Origin: Streptomyces luomodiensis
Lineage (GTDB): Bacteria; Actinomycetota; Actinomycetes; Streptomycetales; Streptomycetaceae
Direction: 5' to 3'
NCBI RefSeq assembly: GCF_031679605.1
Contig: NZ_CP117522.1
Coordinates: forward strand, 4,464,001 to 4,528,000
Length of the DNA stretch: 64,000 bases
Shown piece by piece: positions 51,383-60,070 of this stretch (positions within the stretch are counted from its first letter, which is position 1; every line of letters starts with the position of its first letter). The notes beneath the pieces were generated by a model, which worked only from the letters and a program-made list of their open reading frames with translations, ran no database searches and was not told the origin of the DNA. The translations under genes and the position numbers were made by a program.

Positions 51383-53488
51383 GTGCCCTCGCACGCCCCT
51401 GACCACCCAGAATCCCTCGCGGACCCCGCCTTGGACCCCGTGGCGGACCCCCTCGCGCGGGAGCGCGCCCATCTGACCGCGTCCCGCGCCGCGCTGCGCG
51501 CCATGCGCGCCGACGTCGAGGCCCTCGACCTCCGGGACGTCGCCGCGAACTGGGTCAACGCCGAAGCCCTGCACCATCAGGTGAGCGAACGCATCAAGGC
51601 CCTGGCCGACCTCGCCGACACCCCGCTCTTCTTCGGCCGCCTGGACTATCTGCACGCACCGGGCGCGGAGGCGGCGGAGGGCGCGGAGGGGGAACGTTTC
51701 TACATCGGCCGCCGCCATGTGCACGACGCGGACGGCGACCCCATGGTCATCGACTGGCGCGCCCCCGTCTCCGAGCCCTTCTACCAGGCGTCCAAAAAAG
51801 CGCCCATGGACATCGCGCTGCGCCGCCGCTTCGGCTACACCGGCGGCGAGTTGACGGCGTACGAGGACGAACGGCTCAGCGACCCCACCGAGTCGGAGCA
51901 GACCAGCAAGCTGCTCCAGTCCGAGATCGAGCGCCCGCGCGTGGGGCCGATGCGGGACATCGTCGCGACGATCCAGCCGGAGCAGGACGAGATCGTCCGC
52001 CAGGGAATCGGCGGCACCATCTGCGTCCAGGGGGCGCCGGGCACCGGGAAGACGGCCGTGGGGCTGCACCGGGTGGCGTATCTGCTGTACGCGCACCGCG
52101 AGCGGCTGGCCCGCTCCGGCACCCTGGTCATCGGCCCGAACCGGTCCTTCCTCCACTACATCGAGCAGGTCCTGCCCGCCCTCGGTGAGTTGCAGGTGGC
52201 CCAGGCGACCGTCGAGGACCTGGTGACCCGCCCGGCCCTGGGCGCGCAGGCGCGTGGCACCGACACGCCCGACGCGGCCCGCGTCAAGGGCGACGCACGG
52301 CTGGCCGAGGTGCTGCGCCGCGCCCTGCGCTCCTACGTCACCACTCCCACCGAACCGTGTGTGGTGGTGCGCGGCTCCCGCCGCTGGCGGGTACCCGCGT
52401 ACGAACTGGAGGAGATCGTCGAGGAGTTGCTCACCCGCGACATCCGCTACGGCGCCGCCCGCGACGCGCTGCCGCAGCGCATCGCGCACGCCGTGCTCGT
52501 CCGGATGGAACAGGCGGGCGAGGCGCCCGACGACCGGGTCCAGGACGCGGTCGCGCGCAACGCGGCCGTCAAGGCGGCGGTCAAGGCGATCTGGCCGCCG
52601 GTCGACCCGGCCAAGCTGGTGCTGCGGCTGCTCTCCGACGCCGACTTCCTGGCCGAGCACGCGGACGGCGTCCTCGACGCCGAGGAGCAGAAGACCATCC
52701 TGTGGACGAAGCCGGCGCGCGGCGTGAAGTCCGCGAAGTGGTCCCCGGCGGACCTGGTGCTGATCGACGAGGCCGCCGATCTCATCGAGCGCACCCCGTC
52801 CCTCGGCCATGTGGTCCTGGACGAGGCACAGGACCTGTCCCCCATGCAGTACCGCGCGGTGGGCCGCCGCTGCAGCACCGGTTCGGCGACCGTACTCGGC
52901 GACATCGCCCAGGGCACCACCCCGTGGGCGACGGCCAGTTGGGAGGAGGCACTGACCCACCTGGGCAAGGAGGGGGCGGCGGTCGAGGAGCTGACGCAGG
53001 GGTTCCGGGTGCCGCGCGAGGTGATCGCGTACGCCTCGCGGCTGCTGCCCGCCATCGCCCCCGGCCTGTCGGAGGCCACCTCGATCCGTGAGGCGGCGGG
53101 CGACTTCTCCGTACGCGCCGTGGACCCGGCGGAACTGGACGCCGCCGTGATCGCCGCGTGCCGGGAGGCGCTGACACATGAGGGCTCGATCGGCCTGATC
53201 GCGGCGGAGGCCCGGATTCCGATGCTGGTCCGGGCCCTCGACGCGGCGGGCCTGGCACATCTCTCCCCCGGCGAGGAGACCAGCGCGGAGGCCCGCCTCA
53301 CCCTCGTCCCGGCGACGCTGGCGAAGGGTCTGGAGTACGACTACGTGGTACTGGACGAACCGGCCGCCGTGATCGACGGCGAGCCCGACGAACGCACCGG
53401 ACTGCGCCGCCTGTACGTCGCCCTGACCCGTGCCGTCTCCGGCCTGACGGTGATCCACGCGGCACCGCTACCGGAGCGATTGGCCTGA
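51383..53488 (+). CDS. HelD/HelR-family RNA-polymerase-recycling helicase
   Basis: A 701-residue SF1 (UvrD-like) ATPase. An N-terminal helical arm (about 10-110; RERAHLTASRAALRAMRADV) precedes Walker A GAPGTGKTAVG (near 220), then motif II with VVLDEAQDLSPMQ and C-terminal motifs TLAKGLEYDYVVLDE and RRLYVALTRAVSGL. The layout fits the class that removes stalled RNA polymerase; the Streptomyces member HelR also protects against rifamycins. GTG 51383 has GGAGG 7 bases upstream. A tandem hairpin array begins at its 3' end. Whether this is HelR itself or another HelD paralogue is not certain. Confidence 0.87.
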   Translation: MPSHAPDHPESLADPALDPVADPLARERAHLTASRAALRAMRADVEALDLRDVAANWVNAEALHHQVSERIKALADLADTPLFFGRLDYLHAPGAEAAEGAEGERFYIGRRHVHDADGDPMVIDWRAPVSEPFYQASKKAPMDIALRRRFGYTGGELTAYEDERLSDPTESEQTSKLLQSEIERPRVGPMRDIVATIQPEQDEIVRQGIGGTICVQGAPGTGKTAVGLHRVAYLLYAHRERLARSGTLVIGPNRSFLHYIEQVLPALGELQVAQATVEDLVTRPALGAQARGTDTPDAARVKGDARLAEVLRRALRSYVTTPTEPCVVVRGSRRWRVPAYELEEIVEELLTRDIRYGAARDALPQRIAHAVLVRMEQAGEAPDDRVQDAVARNAAVKAAVKAIWPPVDPAKLVLRLLSDADFLAEHADGVLDAEEQKTILWTKPARGVKSAKWSPADLVLIDEAADLIERTPSLGHVVLDEAQDLSPMQYRAVGRRCSTGSATVLGDIAQGTTPWATASWEEALTHLGKEGAAVEELTQGFRVPREVIAYASRLLPAIAPGLSEATSIREAAGDFSVRAVDPAELDAAVIAACREALTHEGSIGLIAAEARIPMLVRALDAAGLAHLSPGEETSAEARLTLVPATLAKGLEYDYVVLDEPAAVIDGEPDERTGLRRLYVALTRAVSGLTVIHAAPLPERLA

Positions 53489-54030
53489 CACCTCCGGAAG
53501 GGGGACGGCGGCCAGGTATGCGGCGGCCCCGCCCCCGGAAGGGGCGCAGGGGCGGCCGGTCCTGCGGCGGCCCCACTTCCGGAAGGGTGACGGCCGAGTC
53601 TGCGGCGGCCCCGCTCCCGAAAGGGAGACGGCCAGATCCGCGGCAGCACCGCCCCCGGAAGAGAGACGGCCGGGTCTGGCAGCCCCGCTCCCGAAAGGGA
53701 GACGGCCAGATCCGCGGCAGCACCGCCCCCGGAAGAGAGACGGCCGGGTCTGGCAGCCCCGCTCCCGAAAGGGAGACGGCCAGATCCGCGGCAGCACCGC
53801 CCCCGGAAGGGAGACGGGCCGGGCCTACGGCAGCACCGCTACCGGGAGGGGGCGGCCAGGTATGCGGCAGCCCAGCGCCTGGAAGCAGAGCAGCCAGGCC
53901 AACGGCAGCCCCGCCCCCGAAAGCAGAGCAGCCAGGCCAACGACAGCCCCGCCCCCGGAAGAGGGACGGCCGAGTCTGGCGGCCCCGCTTCCGGAAGGGG
54001 GCGGCCCGGCCTGCGGCGGCCGGTACCCGG
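53489..54030. repeat. 14-unit tandem array of GNRA-loop hairpins, about 37-bp period
   Basis: Units share GGCAGC(A/C)CCGC, a hairpin core and GACGGCC-GG-TCTG(C). Cores include CTCCC-GAAA-GGGAG (three perfect copies near 53615, 53690 and 53763), CCCCC-GGAA-GGGG (near 53534) and CTTCC-GGAA-GGGG (near 53990). GAAA and GGAA are GNRA tetraloops. A 74-bp double unit is repeated exactly (53641 and 53715). The repeat resembles the last codons of the HelD gene (GGCACCGCTACCGG), so it may have grown from there. Units are contiguous, without spacers. No ORF with coding character. Confidence 0.9.
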
Positions 54031-54058
54031 CTCCCCCTTCCCCCTCCCGCCAGGCCCG

Positions 54059-54787
54059 TCAGGCCACCGGCACGGACGCGTCCAGGGTCGTGCGCCACTG
54101 GCCGACCACGGCCGCGTCCACGGGGCCGGACCAGCCCGCCGGGCGGGCCGCGCCGCCGATGTGGAAGGCGTCGATCCCGCCGGCGCGCAGCATGGGCAGA
54201 TGGTCGAGGCGCAGCCCGCCGCCCACCATGAGGCGCGGCTCGTAGCCTGGCGTGCCGGCCCGCTCGGCCTCGGCGAGCAGCGTCGGCAGGCCGTCGTCGA
54301 CGCCGTGCGCCGAACCGGCGGTGAGGTACGTGTCCAGGCCGGGAAGGTCGGCGAGCCGCTTGCGCAGTCCGTCGCGGTCCCCGGTGCGGTCGATGGCCCG
54401 GTGGAAGGTCCAGCGGCTCTCGTCCACGCCCGCGCCCGCGCGCACGGCCTCGGTCAGCGCGGTCACGGCGGCCAGGTCGACCTCGCCGTCGTCGGTGAGG
54501 AAGCCCAGGACGAACTCGTCCGCCCCCTCCGAGTACAGCGCGGCGGCGGCCTCGCACAGCGCGTCGAGCGCGGCGGCGTCCCCCGCCGCGAAGCCGTCGG
54601 ACGCGCGGAGCATCACCCGCACCGGAAGGTCCACGGCCGAACGGACCGCGGCGAAGGTCTCACGGGATGGTGTGAGTCCGTCGGCGGCGATGTCGGTGAC
54701 CAGTTCGAGGCGGTCAGCCCCTCCGGCCTGTGCGGCGATCGCGTCCGCCGGGTCCAGGGCGATCACCTCGAGAATTGGTCTAGACAT
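54059..54787 (-). CDS. cutC: CutC family protein
   Basis: A 242-residue TIM-barrel protein. The N-terminal ILEVIALDPADAIAAQAGGADRLELV, the strand FVLGFLTDDGEVD, and FHRAIDRTGD and MVGGGL motifs are typical. CutC was named for copper tolerance in E. coli, but its biochemical role is not settled. It ends against the hairpin array and is divergent from the HD-domain gene, with a 56-bp intergenic region. Confidence 0.9.
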   Translation of the reverse strand: MSRPILEVIALDPADAIAAQAGGADRLELVTDIAADGLTPSRETFAAVRSAVDLPVRVMLRASDGFAAGDAAALDALCEAAAALYSEGADEFVLGFLTDDGEVDLAAVTALTEAVRAGAGVDESRWTFHRAIDRTGDRDGLRKRLADLPGLDTYLTAGSAHGVDDGLPTLLAEAERAGTPGYEPRLMVGGGLRLDHLPMLRAGGIDAFHIGGAARPAGWSGPVDAAVVGQWRTTLDASVPVA

Positions 54788-54843
54788 GCCTCACAGCTTG
54801 CCACACCGCGCAAGAGGACAAACCCTTACCCCACAATTGGCCC

Positions 54844-55545
54844 ATGCCCGCGCCCGCACCCGCACGTCATCCGGCCCACGACGCCCTGCTCGCCCGCTGG
54901 ACGGACCTCCTCATCAGCGCCCGCGAATCCAGCGCCCCGGAAACCGCCGCCCGCGAAACCAGCGCCCCCGCCCCCGGCCCCTACGGTGAGGACCTCCTGT
55001 CCCGCTGGGCCGAACCCCAGCGCCGCTACCACACCACCGACCACCTGATCGCGGTCCTGGACCGGGTGGACGAACTGCTCCCGCACGTCCAGGCCCCCGA
55101 CCCGGCCGCCATCCGCCTCGCCGCCTGGTTCCACGACGCCGTCTACCTCCCCGACCGCTCGACCAACGAGGAACGCAGCGCCCGCCTCGCCGAACGCGCC
55201 CTCACCGAGGCGGGCGTCCCGGCCGCCCGCACGGCCGAGACCGTGCGCCTCGTCCTCGTCACCCTCGACCACGACCCCGCCGAGGGCGACACCAACGGCG
55301 AGGTCCTCTGCGACGCCGACCTGGCCGTGCTGGCCGGCTCCCCCGAGGAGTACGGCGCCTACGCGGCGGCGGTCCGGGAGGAGTACGGCTTCGTCCCCGA
55401 CGACGCCTTCCGCGAGGGCCGCGCGAACGTCCTCCGCCACCTGCTGGGACTCCCCCATCTGTTCCATACGCCCGTCGCCCACACCCGCTGGGAGGCCGCC
55501 GCACGCCACAACATGGCCACGGAGCTGGAGCTGCTGACCGCGTGA
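54844..55545 (+). CDS. HD-domain metal-dependent phosphohydrolase
   Basis: A 233-residue predicted hydrolase of a widespread uncharacterised group. The metal-binding pattern appears as RYHTTDHLIAVLDRV (His residues), AAWFHDAVY (the HD pair) and LCDADLAVLAG (distal Asp), followed by FREGRANVLRHLL. Nucleotide or small phosphomonoester substrates are likely but unproven. An Ala/Pro-rich stretch with a small duplication (RE(S/T)SAP) lies near residues 28-45. The start is at an ATG with no ribosome site. Confidence 0.85.
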   Translation: MPAPAPARHPAHDALLARWTDLLISARESSAPETAARETSAPAPGPYGEDLLSRWAEPQRRYHTTDHLIAVLDRVDELLPHVQAPDPAAIRLAAWFHDAVYLPDRSTNEERSARLAERALTEAGVPAARTAETVRLVLVTLDHDPAEGDTNGEVLCDADLAVLAGSPEEYGAYAAAVREEYGFVPDDAFREGRANVLRHLLGLPHLFHTPVAHTRWEAAARHNMATELELLTA

Positions 55546-55659
55546 CCTGTGCGACGTAGCGCAGGCTGCGCAACTCCACGCTGCGGCGATACCCATAGGG
55601 CATCGGCCTTGCGGAACGGATCTTGGACAGCCGCGGGGCCCTGGCGGTGCACTCGGACC

Positions 55660-56154
55660 ATGACCGACGCAGCCAAGACCAGCGCACCGCAGACCGAGCC
55701 CGCCGTATCGGTGGTCGGCCCCGACGACGGCGAGATGATCGTCCTGGGCACCACGCGCATGCGCGTCCTCGAAGACGGCAGCCACACCGAGCACCGCCTC
55801 GCGATCGCCGAGTCCGTCCTCGCCCCGCACACCTCCGGACCGCCGCAGCACCGCCACGCCCAGCACGACGAGGGCTTCTACATCGTCTCCGGCACGCTCC
55901 GGTTCACCGTCGGGGACAAGGACTACGAGGCCACCGCGGGCACGCTCGTGATGGTTCCGCCCGGCGTCCCCCACACCTTCGCCAACCCGACCGGCCAACC
56001 CGCCGTCTTCCTGAGCACGTTCACCCCGGACCTGTACGTGCAGTACTTCCGAGACCTCCAGAACGTGATCGCCGACGGCCGGCCGCTGACGCCACAGGAC
56101 AACCTCCGCGTGATGCGCCGCTACGCGACCGAGCCCGCGGGACGGGAATCGTGA
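55660..56154 (+). CDS. cupin-domain protein
   Basis: A 164-residue single-domain cupin. Metal ligands of the first motif are in HRHAQHDEGFYIVSG (two His, one Glu); the second motif His is in PPGVPHTFAN. It may be a dioxygenase or a binding protein; the family is too broad to name a substrate. ATG 55660 is chosen as the start of conserved sequence; the frame is open upstream without coding character. Its stop overlaps the GTG of the DoxX-like gene (GTGA), so the two form an operon. Confidence 0.88.
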   Translation: MTDAAKTSAPQTEPAVSVVGPDDGEMIVLGTTRMRVLEDGSHTEHRLAIAESVLAPHTSGPPQHRHAQHDEGFYIVSGTLRFTVGDKDYEATAGTLVMVPPGVPHTFANPTGQPAVFLSTFTPDLYVQYFRDLQNVIADGRPLTPQDNLRVMRRYATEPAGRES

Positions 56155-56513
56155 ACATCGCCTATTGGATCGTCGCCGGGCTGCTCGCCCTGTTCTATCT
56201 CTATTCGGGCGCGGTGAAAGCGATCCGCGACCGCGACCGACTCCGCCCGATGATGGCCTGGGTCGACCGCATGCCCATGCCCGCCGTCAGGGCGCTGGGG
56301 GCGGTCGAGATACTCGGCGCGGCCGGGCTGATCCTGCCGCCGCTGACCGGCATCGCGCCCTGGCTGGCACTGGCCGCGGCCATCGGGTTCGTGCTCCTGC
56401 AGATCGGCGCGGTCGCCGTCCACCTGACCGGTGAAGACCGCCAGATCACACTCAACGTCGGGCTCATCGCCATGACGGCTCTGGTCATCTGGCCGGCCAC
56501 CACCTGGCTGTGA
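56151..56513 (+). CDS. DoxX-like membrane protein
   Basis: A 120-residue protein with four membrane helices (starting AYWIVAGLLALFYLYSGAVK). PMMAWVDRMPMPAVRALGAVE and GAAGLILPPLTG are characteristic of the DoxX-like family. Such proteins are linked to respiratory or redox functions, without a defined reaction here. GTG 56151 overlaps the cupin stop, so translation is coupled. Confidence 0.85.
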   Translation: MNIAYWIVAGLLALFYLYSGAVKAIRDRDRLRPMMAWVDRMPMPAVRALGAVEILGAAGLILPPLTGIAPWLALAAAIGFVLLQIGAVAVHLTGEDRQITLNVGLIAMTALVIWPATTWL

Positions 56514-56595
56514 TCGGGCACCGTACCTGGACGGCTCCTTGTCGCCGCCGCTCCGGGCAGGAATGCCACGCTCGTCCGGTGGCGTTGAGCCTGGC

Positions 56596-57900
56596 ATGCC
56601 CTCGTCCTCACCAGCGGATTCCGCTCGCTCCCGCATGCCCCTGGCCGTCTACGTCCTCGGGCTGTCCGTCTTCGCTCTCGGTACCTCCGAGTTCATGCTG
56701 TCCGGGCTGCTGCAACCCGTCGCCCGGGACATGGGGGTGTCGATCCCCACGGCCGGGCTGCTGATCTCGGCCTTCGCCATCGGCATGGTGGTCGGGGCGC
56801 CGGTGCTGGCGGCGGCCACCTTGCGGCTGCCGAGGCGCACCACGTTGATGGCCCTGCTCGCCGTCTTCGGGCTGGGGCAGATCGCGGGGGCGCTGGCTCC
56901 GTCGTACGGGGTGCTGTTCGCCTCCCGGGTGGTGAGCGCGCTCGCGTGCGCCGGGTTCTGGGCCGTCGGCGCCGCGGTGGCCGTATCGCTGGTGCCGGTC
57001 GGCGCGCGGGCGAAGGCGATGGCGGTGATGGTGGGCGGCCTGAGCATCGCGAACATCGCCGGGGTGCCGGCCGGGGCGTTCCTCGGGCAGCACGCCGGGT
57101 GGCGGGCCGCCTTCTGGGCGGTGGCCGGGCTGTCGGCGCTCGGACTGGTCGGGGTCGCCGCGCTCGTACCGCGTACCGAGGTGCCGACCGGGGACGACCA
57201 GCCGCGGCTCCGCGCCGAGCTGCGCATCTACCGCGATCCGCAGGTCTGGCTGGCGCTGGCCGCCACCGCGCTGAGCGGTGGCGCGGTCTTCTGCCTCTTC
57301 TCCTACCTCGGACCGCTGCTGACGGATGTGTCGGGACTGGACGAGGGCTGGGTACCGACCGTCCTCGCGCTGTTCGGGGTCGGTGCGCTGCTGGGTACGG
57401 TGATCGGCGGACGGATCGCGGACGCGCATCTGTTCGGCACGATGTTCGGCGGCATCGTCGCCTCGACGGTCGTGCTGAGCGCGCTGGCGCTGACCGCGCA
57501 CAGCCCGTTCGCGGCCGTCGCCCTGGCGCTGATGCTCGGCTTCACCGCCTTCTTCACCGCGCCCGCGCTCAACGCCCGGATGTTCAACCTCGCGAACGCC
57601 GCGCCCACGCTCGCGGGTGCGACGAACACCTCCGCCTTCAACATCGGCAACACGGTCGGCCCGTGGCTCGGCGGACTGGTCATCGACGCTGGCTGGGGCT
57701 ACCCGGCGGTCGCCTGGACGGGCGCGGCGCTCGCCGGTACGGGCGTGGTGGCGACGGCGGTCGCCGTACGGGTGCACCGGGCAACCGGCTCCTCGCGCAT
57801 CATCGCCACCTCGGCCGACTCGCTGGAGGAGGCTGCGCACGGCTCCGCCCACCACGCCGCCCACCACGCCACCCACGACTCCGCCCGCGTCTCGCGCTGA
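56596..57900 (+). CDS. Cmx/CmlR-type MFS drug exporter
   Basis: A 434-residue, 12-helix transporter. The opening MPLAVYVLGLSVFALGTSEF and SGLLQPVARDMGVSIPTAG closely follow the chloramphenicol exporters of Streptomyces and Corynebacterium. AGVPAGAFLGQHAGWRAAFW is the antiporter motif of helix 5. It probably exports chloramphenicol-like or other hydrophobic compounds, but substrate range cannot be read from sequence. The C terminus is a His/Ala-rich tail (HGSAHHAAHHATHD). ATG 56596 is used; ATG 56635, at the conserved MPLAVY, is equally plausible. The upstream gap from DoxX is 82 bases. Confidence 0.88.
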   Translation: MPSSSPADSARSRMPLAVYVLGLSVFALGTSEFMLSGLLQPVARDMGVSIPTAGLLISAFAIGMVVGAPVLAAATLRLPRRTTLMALLAVFGLGQIAGALAPSYGVLFASRVVSALACAGFWAVGAAVAVSLVPVGARAKAMAVMVGGLSIANIAGVPAGAFLGQHAGWRAAFWAVAGLSALGLVGVAALVPRTEVPTGDDQPRLRAELRIYRDPQVWLALAATALSGGAVFCLFSYLGPLLTDVSGLDEGWVPTVLALFGVGALLGTVIGGRIADAHLFGTMFGGIVASTVVLSALALTAHSPFAAVALALMLGFTAFFTAPALNARMFNLANAAPTLAGATNTSAFNIGNTVGPWLGGLVIDAGWGYPAVAWTGAALAGTGVVATAVAVRVHRATGSSRIIATSADSLEEAAHGSAHHAAHHATHDSARVSR

Positions 57901-58173
57901 GGCCGGGAAGCGCCCCGCCCCGGTCCCTCCGCGCCGATCCCGGCGGCGGATTCCGCCCGCGCGGCCGGGCGACGAGCGCCCCGAGAGTCATGCGTGCCCG
58001 ACGGCGCGGCACCCCCGCACCCCCGCGCCGCCGCGCTCCCGCGCTCCACGGCCCGACGGCCGCGCGCGGGGCGCGTCGGCGCGATCCGGCGGTGCGGGCG
58101 CCTCCGGCCTGTCCCTGGACTCCGCCGTGGCTCGGCGCGCGGTGCCCGCCGACAGCAGGGAACCCCCACCCGG
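57901..58173. other. GC-rich gap between convergent genes
   Basis: About 270 bp with no ORF of coding character. Short runs of CGGC/GCCG allow many weak hairpins, but no single strong terminator stem is evident. Confidence 0.35.
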
Positions 58174-58446
58174 TCAGTCCGCGTTCGCGGCGCGCTTGGG
58201 GCGGCGGAGGCCCGCGGCCTTCAGACGGCGGAGGAGTTCCTTGCTGCCGACCTCCTCCGCCCCCGCCCGTACCGCCTCCTCGTACAGCTCGCCCGGTACG
58301 TCGTAGTGGTCGCGGTCGAAACCCCGGCGCGGGGCGCCGATGCGGGCGGCGAAGGCGTGGAGTTCGGCGTAGGAGACATCGCTGACGAGGTGGGACCACA
58401 TGCGGCCGTGGCCCGGCCACGAGGGCGGGTCGATCAGTACGGCCAT
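58174..58446 (-). CDS. DUF4031 protein
   Basis: A 90-residue soluble protein. MAVLIDPPSWPGHGRMWSHL and VSDVSYAELHAFAARIGAP, followed by FDRDHYDVP, are the DUF4031 signature, a small actinobacterial/proteobacterial family of unknown function. Its ATG overlaps the stop of the upstream gene by one base (TGATG), so both are in one operon. The last residues are basic (KAAGLRRPKR). Confidence 0.88.
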   Translation of the reverse strand: MAVLIDPPSWPGHGRMWSHLVSDVSYAELHAFAARIGAPRRGFDRDHYDVPGELYEEAVRAGAEEVGSKELLRRLKAAGLRRPKRAANAD

Positions 58447-58811
58447 CAGAGGGTGGTGCCCAACGACCCCACGGGCGCCACCGCGACCGCCGTCTTGCCG
58501 CAGACCCAGTGCGGGTCGGGACCCAACTCGGGCTCCACGTCCAGGGCGTGGAGGTCGCCGCCCCGGGTGCAGACGGGGCACAGCGGCCATCGGCCGTACC
58601 GCTCCAGCAGGGCGTCCTGGACGTCCTGGGCGACCAGACCGGCCACGTACGCCGCGCCCTCCGGCCACTGCTCGACCCACCACCGCCGGTGCGCGATCGC
58701 GTCCTCGACCAGCGAGACGATATCGGCCCGTGCGACCTCTCCCGCCGCGAGGTCGGCCAGGACGAGGGCGCGGGCCGCGTGCAGTGCGTGTTCGAGCTTC
58801 ATGGGTCCCAT
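58446..58811 (-). CDS. cysteine-motif protein upstream of DUF4031
   Basis: A 121-residue soluble protein. The helical N-terminal half (LEHALHAARALVLADLAAGE) is followed by a C-terminal part with CPVC and a later lone Cys (HWVCGKT), suggestive of a small metal site. No named family recognised. Start codons at 58817 (GTG), 58811 and 58802 compete; 58811 has AAGG 5 bases upstream. Translationally coupled to the DUF4031 gene. Confidence 0.72.
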   Translation of the reverse strand: MGPMKLEHALHAARALVLADLAAGEVARADIVSLVEDAIAHRRWWVEQWPEGAAYVAGLVAQDVQDALLERYGRWPLCPVCTRGGDLHALDVEPELGPDPHWVCGKTAVAVAPVGSLGTTL

Positions 58812-58895
58812 TGTCACCTTTGCTGCGTTCCGGCGCCTGTTCGCTCACCCAGGGCCTGTGCGCCTACGGGCCGGGCCGCGCGGCCTCGCCGAGGG

Positions 58896-58924
58896 TTGAC
58901 GGGCCCCACCCCCGGAAATAGTTT
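58896..58924 (+). promoter_or_regulatory. promoter of the RpiR-family gene
   Basis: TTGACG (58896-58901), a 17-base spacer and TAGTTT (58919-58924). Transcription would start on or next to ATG 58931. GAAA-N4-TTTC (58915-58926) covers the -10. Confidence 0.7.
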
Positions 58925-58930
58925 TCACAG

Positions 58931-59881
58931 ATGAGTACCGAACTGAAGGAAACTTTCAAGGAAGCTTTCATGTCACCACCGAACCCCGACGCCCCGCCCC
59001 CCGCCCCGGCGGCCCTCGCCGCGAAGGTCCGCACGTTAGCTCCCTCCATGACCCGCTCCATGCAGCGCGTCGCGGAGGCGGTGGCGGGTGATCCGGCCGG
59101 ATGCGCGGCGCTCACCGTCACCGGGCTCGCCGAGCGGACCGGCACCAGCGAGGCCACCGTCGTCCGCACCTCCCGGCTGCTCGGCTACCCCGGATACCGC
59201 GATCTGCGCCTCGCGCTCGCCGCGCTCGCCGCGCAGCAGGCGGCCGGCCGGGCCCCGGCCGTCACGGCGGACATCGCGGTCGACGATCCGATCGCCGACG
59301 TGGTCACCAAGCTGGCGCAGGAGGAGCAGCAGTGCCTTGCCGACACCGCCGCCGGTCTGGACACCAGCCAGGTCGAGGCGGCCGTTTCGGCGCTGGCCAC
59401 GGCCCGCCGGATCGATGTGTACGGGGTGGGGGCGTCCAGTCTCGTCGGACAGGACCTGGTCCAGAAGCTGCTGCGCATCGGGCTGATAGCCCACGCGCAC
59501 GCCGATCCGCACCTCGCGGTCACCAACGCGGTGCAGCTGCACTCCGGTGACGTCGCCATCGCGATCACCCACTCCGGGCGCACGACGGACGTCATCGAGC
59601 CGCTGCGGGTGGCGTTCGAGCACGGGGCGACCACCGTCGCGATCACCGGACGGCCGGACGGCGAGGTCGCGCAGTACGCCGACCTGGTGCTCACCACCTC
59701 GACCGCGCGCGAGAGCGAGCTGCGACCGGCGGCCATGTCCAGCCGCACCAGCCAGCTGCTGGTGGTGGACTGCCTGTTCATAGGGGTCGCCCAGCGGACG
59801 TACGAAGCGGCGGCGCCCGCCCTCTCCGCGTCGTACGAGGCCCTCGCGCACCGGCACGACCCGCGTCCCCGGCATCGCTGA
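58931..59881 (+). CDS. RpiR-family regulator with SIS domain (MurR-like)
   Basis: A 316-residue regulator with an N-terminal RpiR helix-turn-helix (about 30-95; TVTGLAERTGTSEATVVRTS) and a C-terminal SIS domain (about 140-280; VYGVGASSLVGQDLVQKL and AIAITHSGRTTDVIE) that senses a phosphosugar. The adjacent murQ makes N-acetylmuramic acid 6-phosphate or its product the likely effector. Two starts are credible: ATG 58931 as a leaderless start at the predicted transcription start, or ATG 58970 with AAGGAAG at 5 bases, giving 303 residues. GAAA/TTTC motifs around the promoter suggest autoregulation. Confidence 0.9.
   Translation: MSTELKETFKEAFMSPPNPDAPPPAPAALAAKVRTLAPSMTRSMQRVAEAVAGDPAGCAALTVTGLAERTGTSEATVVRTSRLLGYPGYRDLRLALAALAAQQAAGRAPAVTADIAVDDPIADVVTKLAQEEQQCLADTAAGLDTSQVEAAVSALATARRIDVYGVGASSLVGQDLVQKLLRIGLIAHAHADPHLAVTNAVQLHSGDVAIAITHSGRTTDVIEPLRVAFEHGATTVAITGRPDGEVAQYADLVLTTSTARESELRPAAMSSRTSQLLVVDCLFIGVAQRTYEAAAPALSASYEALAHRHDPRPRHR
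58946..58969. promoter_or_regulatory. tandem GAAA-C-TTTC operator-like sites
   Basis: Two 12-bp direct repeats, AAGGAAACTTTC and AAGGAAGCTTTC, each holding a palindromic GAAnnTTTC core. GAAA/TTTC palindromes are typical of RpiR/HexR/MurR-type regulators. The second repeat doubles as the ribosome site (AAGGAAG) of the alternative start at 58970. Confidence 0.6.
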
Positions 59882-59928
59882 GCCCGACGCGCCACCAGAC
59901 CGTTCGCTGCCAGACCGTTCGGTCTCAC

Positions 59929-59985
59929 CCCCGATCCCCCGATCCCCCGACCCCCAGACCCCCGATCCACGACCCCCGAACCTCC
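59929..59985. repeat. C-rich short tandem repeat, CCCCCGATC type
   Basis: About seven degenerate 8-9-bp units of CCCCCGATC, CCCCCGACC or CCCCCAGACC in the gap between the RpiR gene and murQ. Confidence 0.75.
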
Positions 59986-60070
59986 CGGTCACCGCATCGC
60001 CCGGTGGCTGCCCTTCCAGTCACCGTCACCCCCACCTTTACGCTGACGTACCGGAAAGAGCCGCTTCACC

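Noticed and set aside
53489..54030. Possible CRISPR array
   Set aside because: Units follow each other without unique spacers, vary along their whole length, and no cas gene is nearby.
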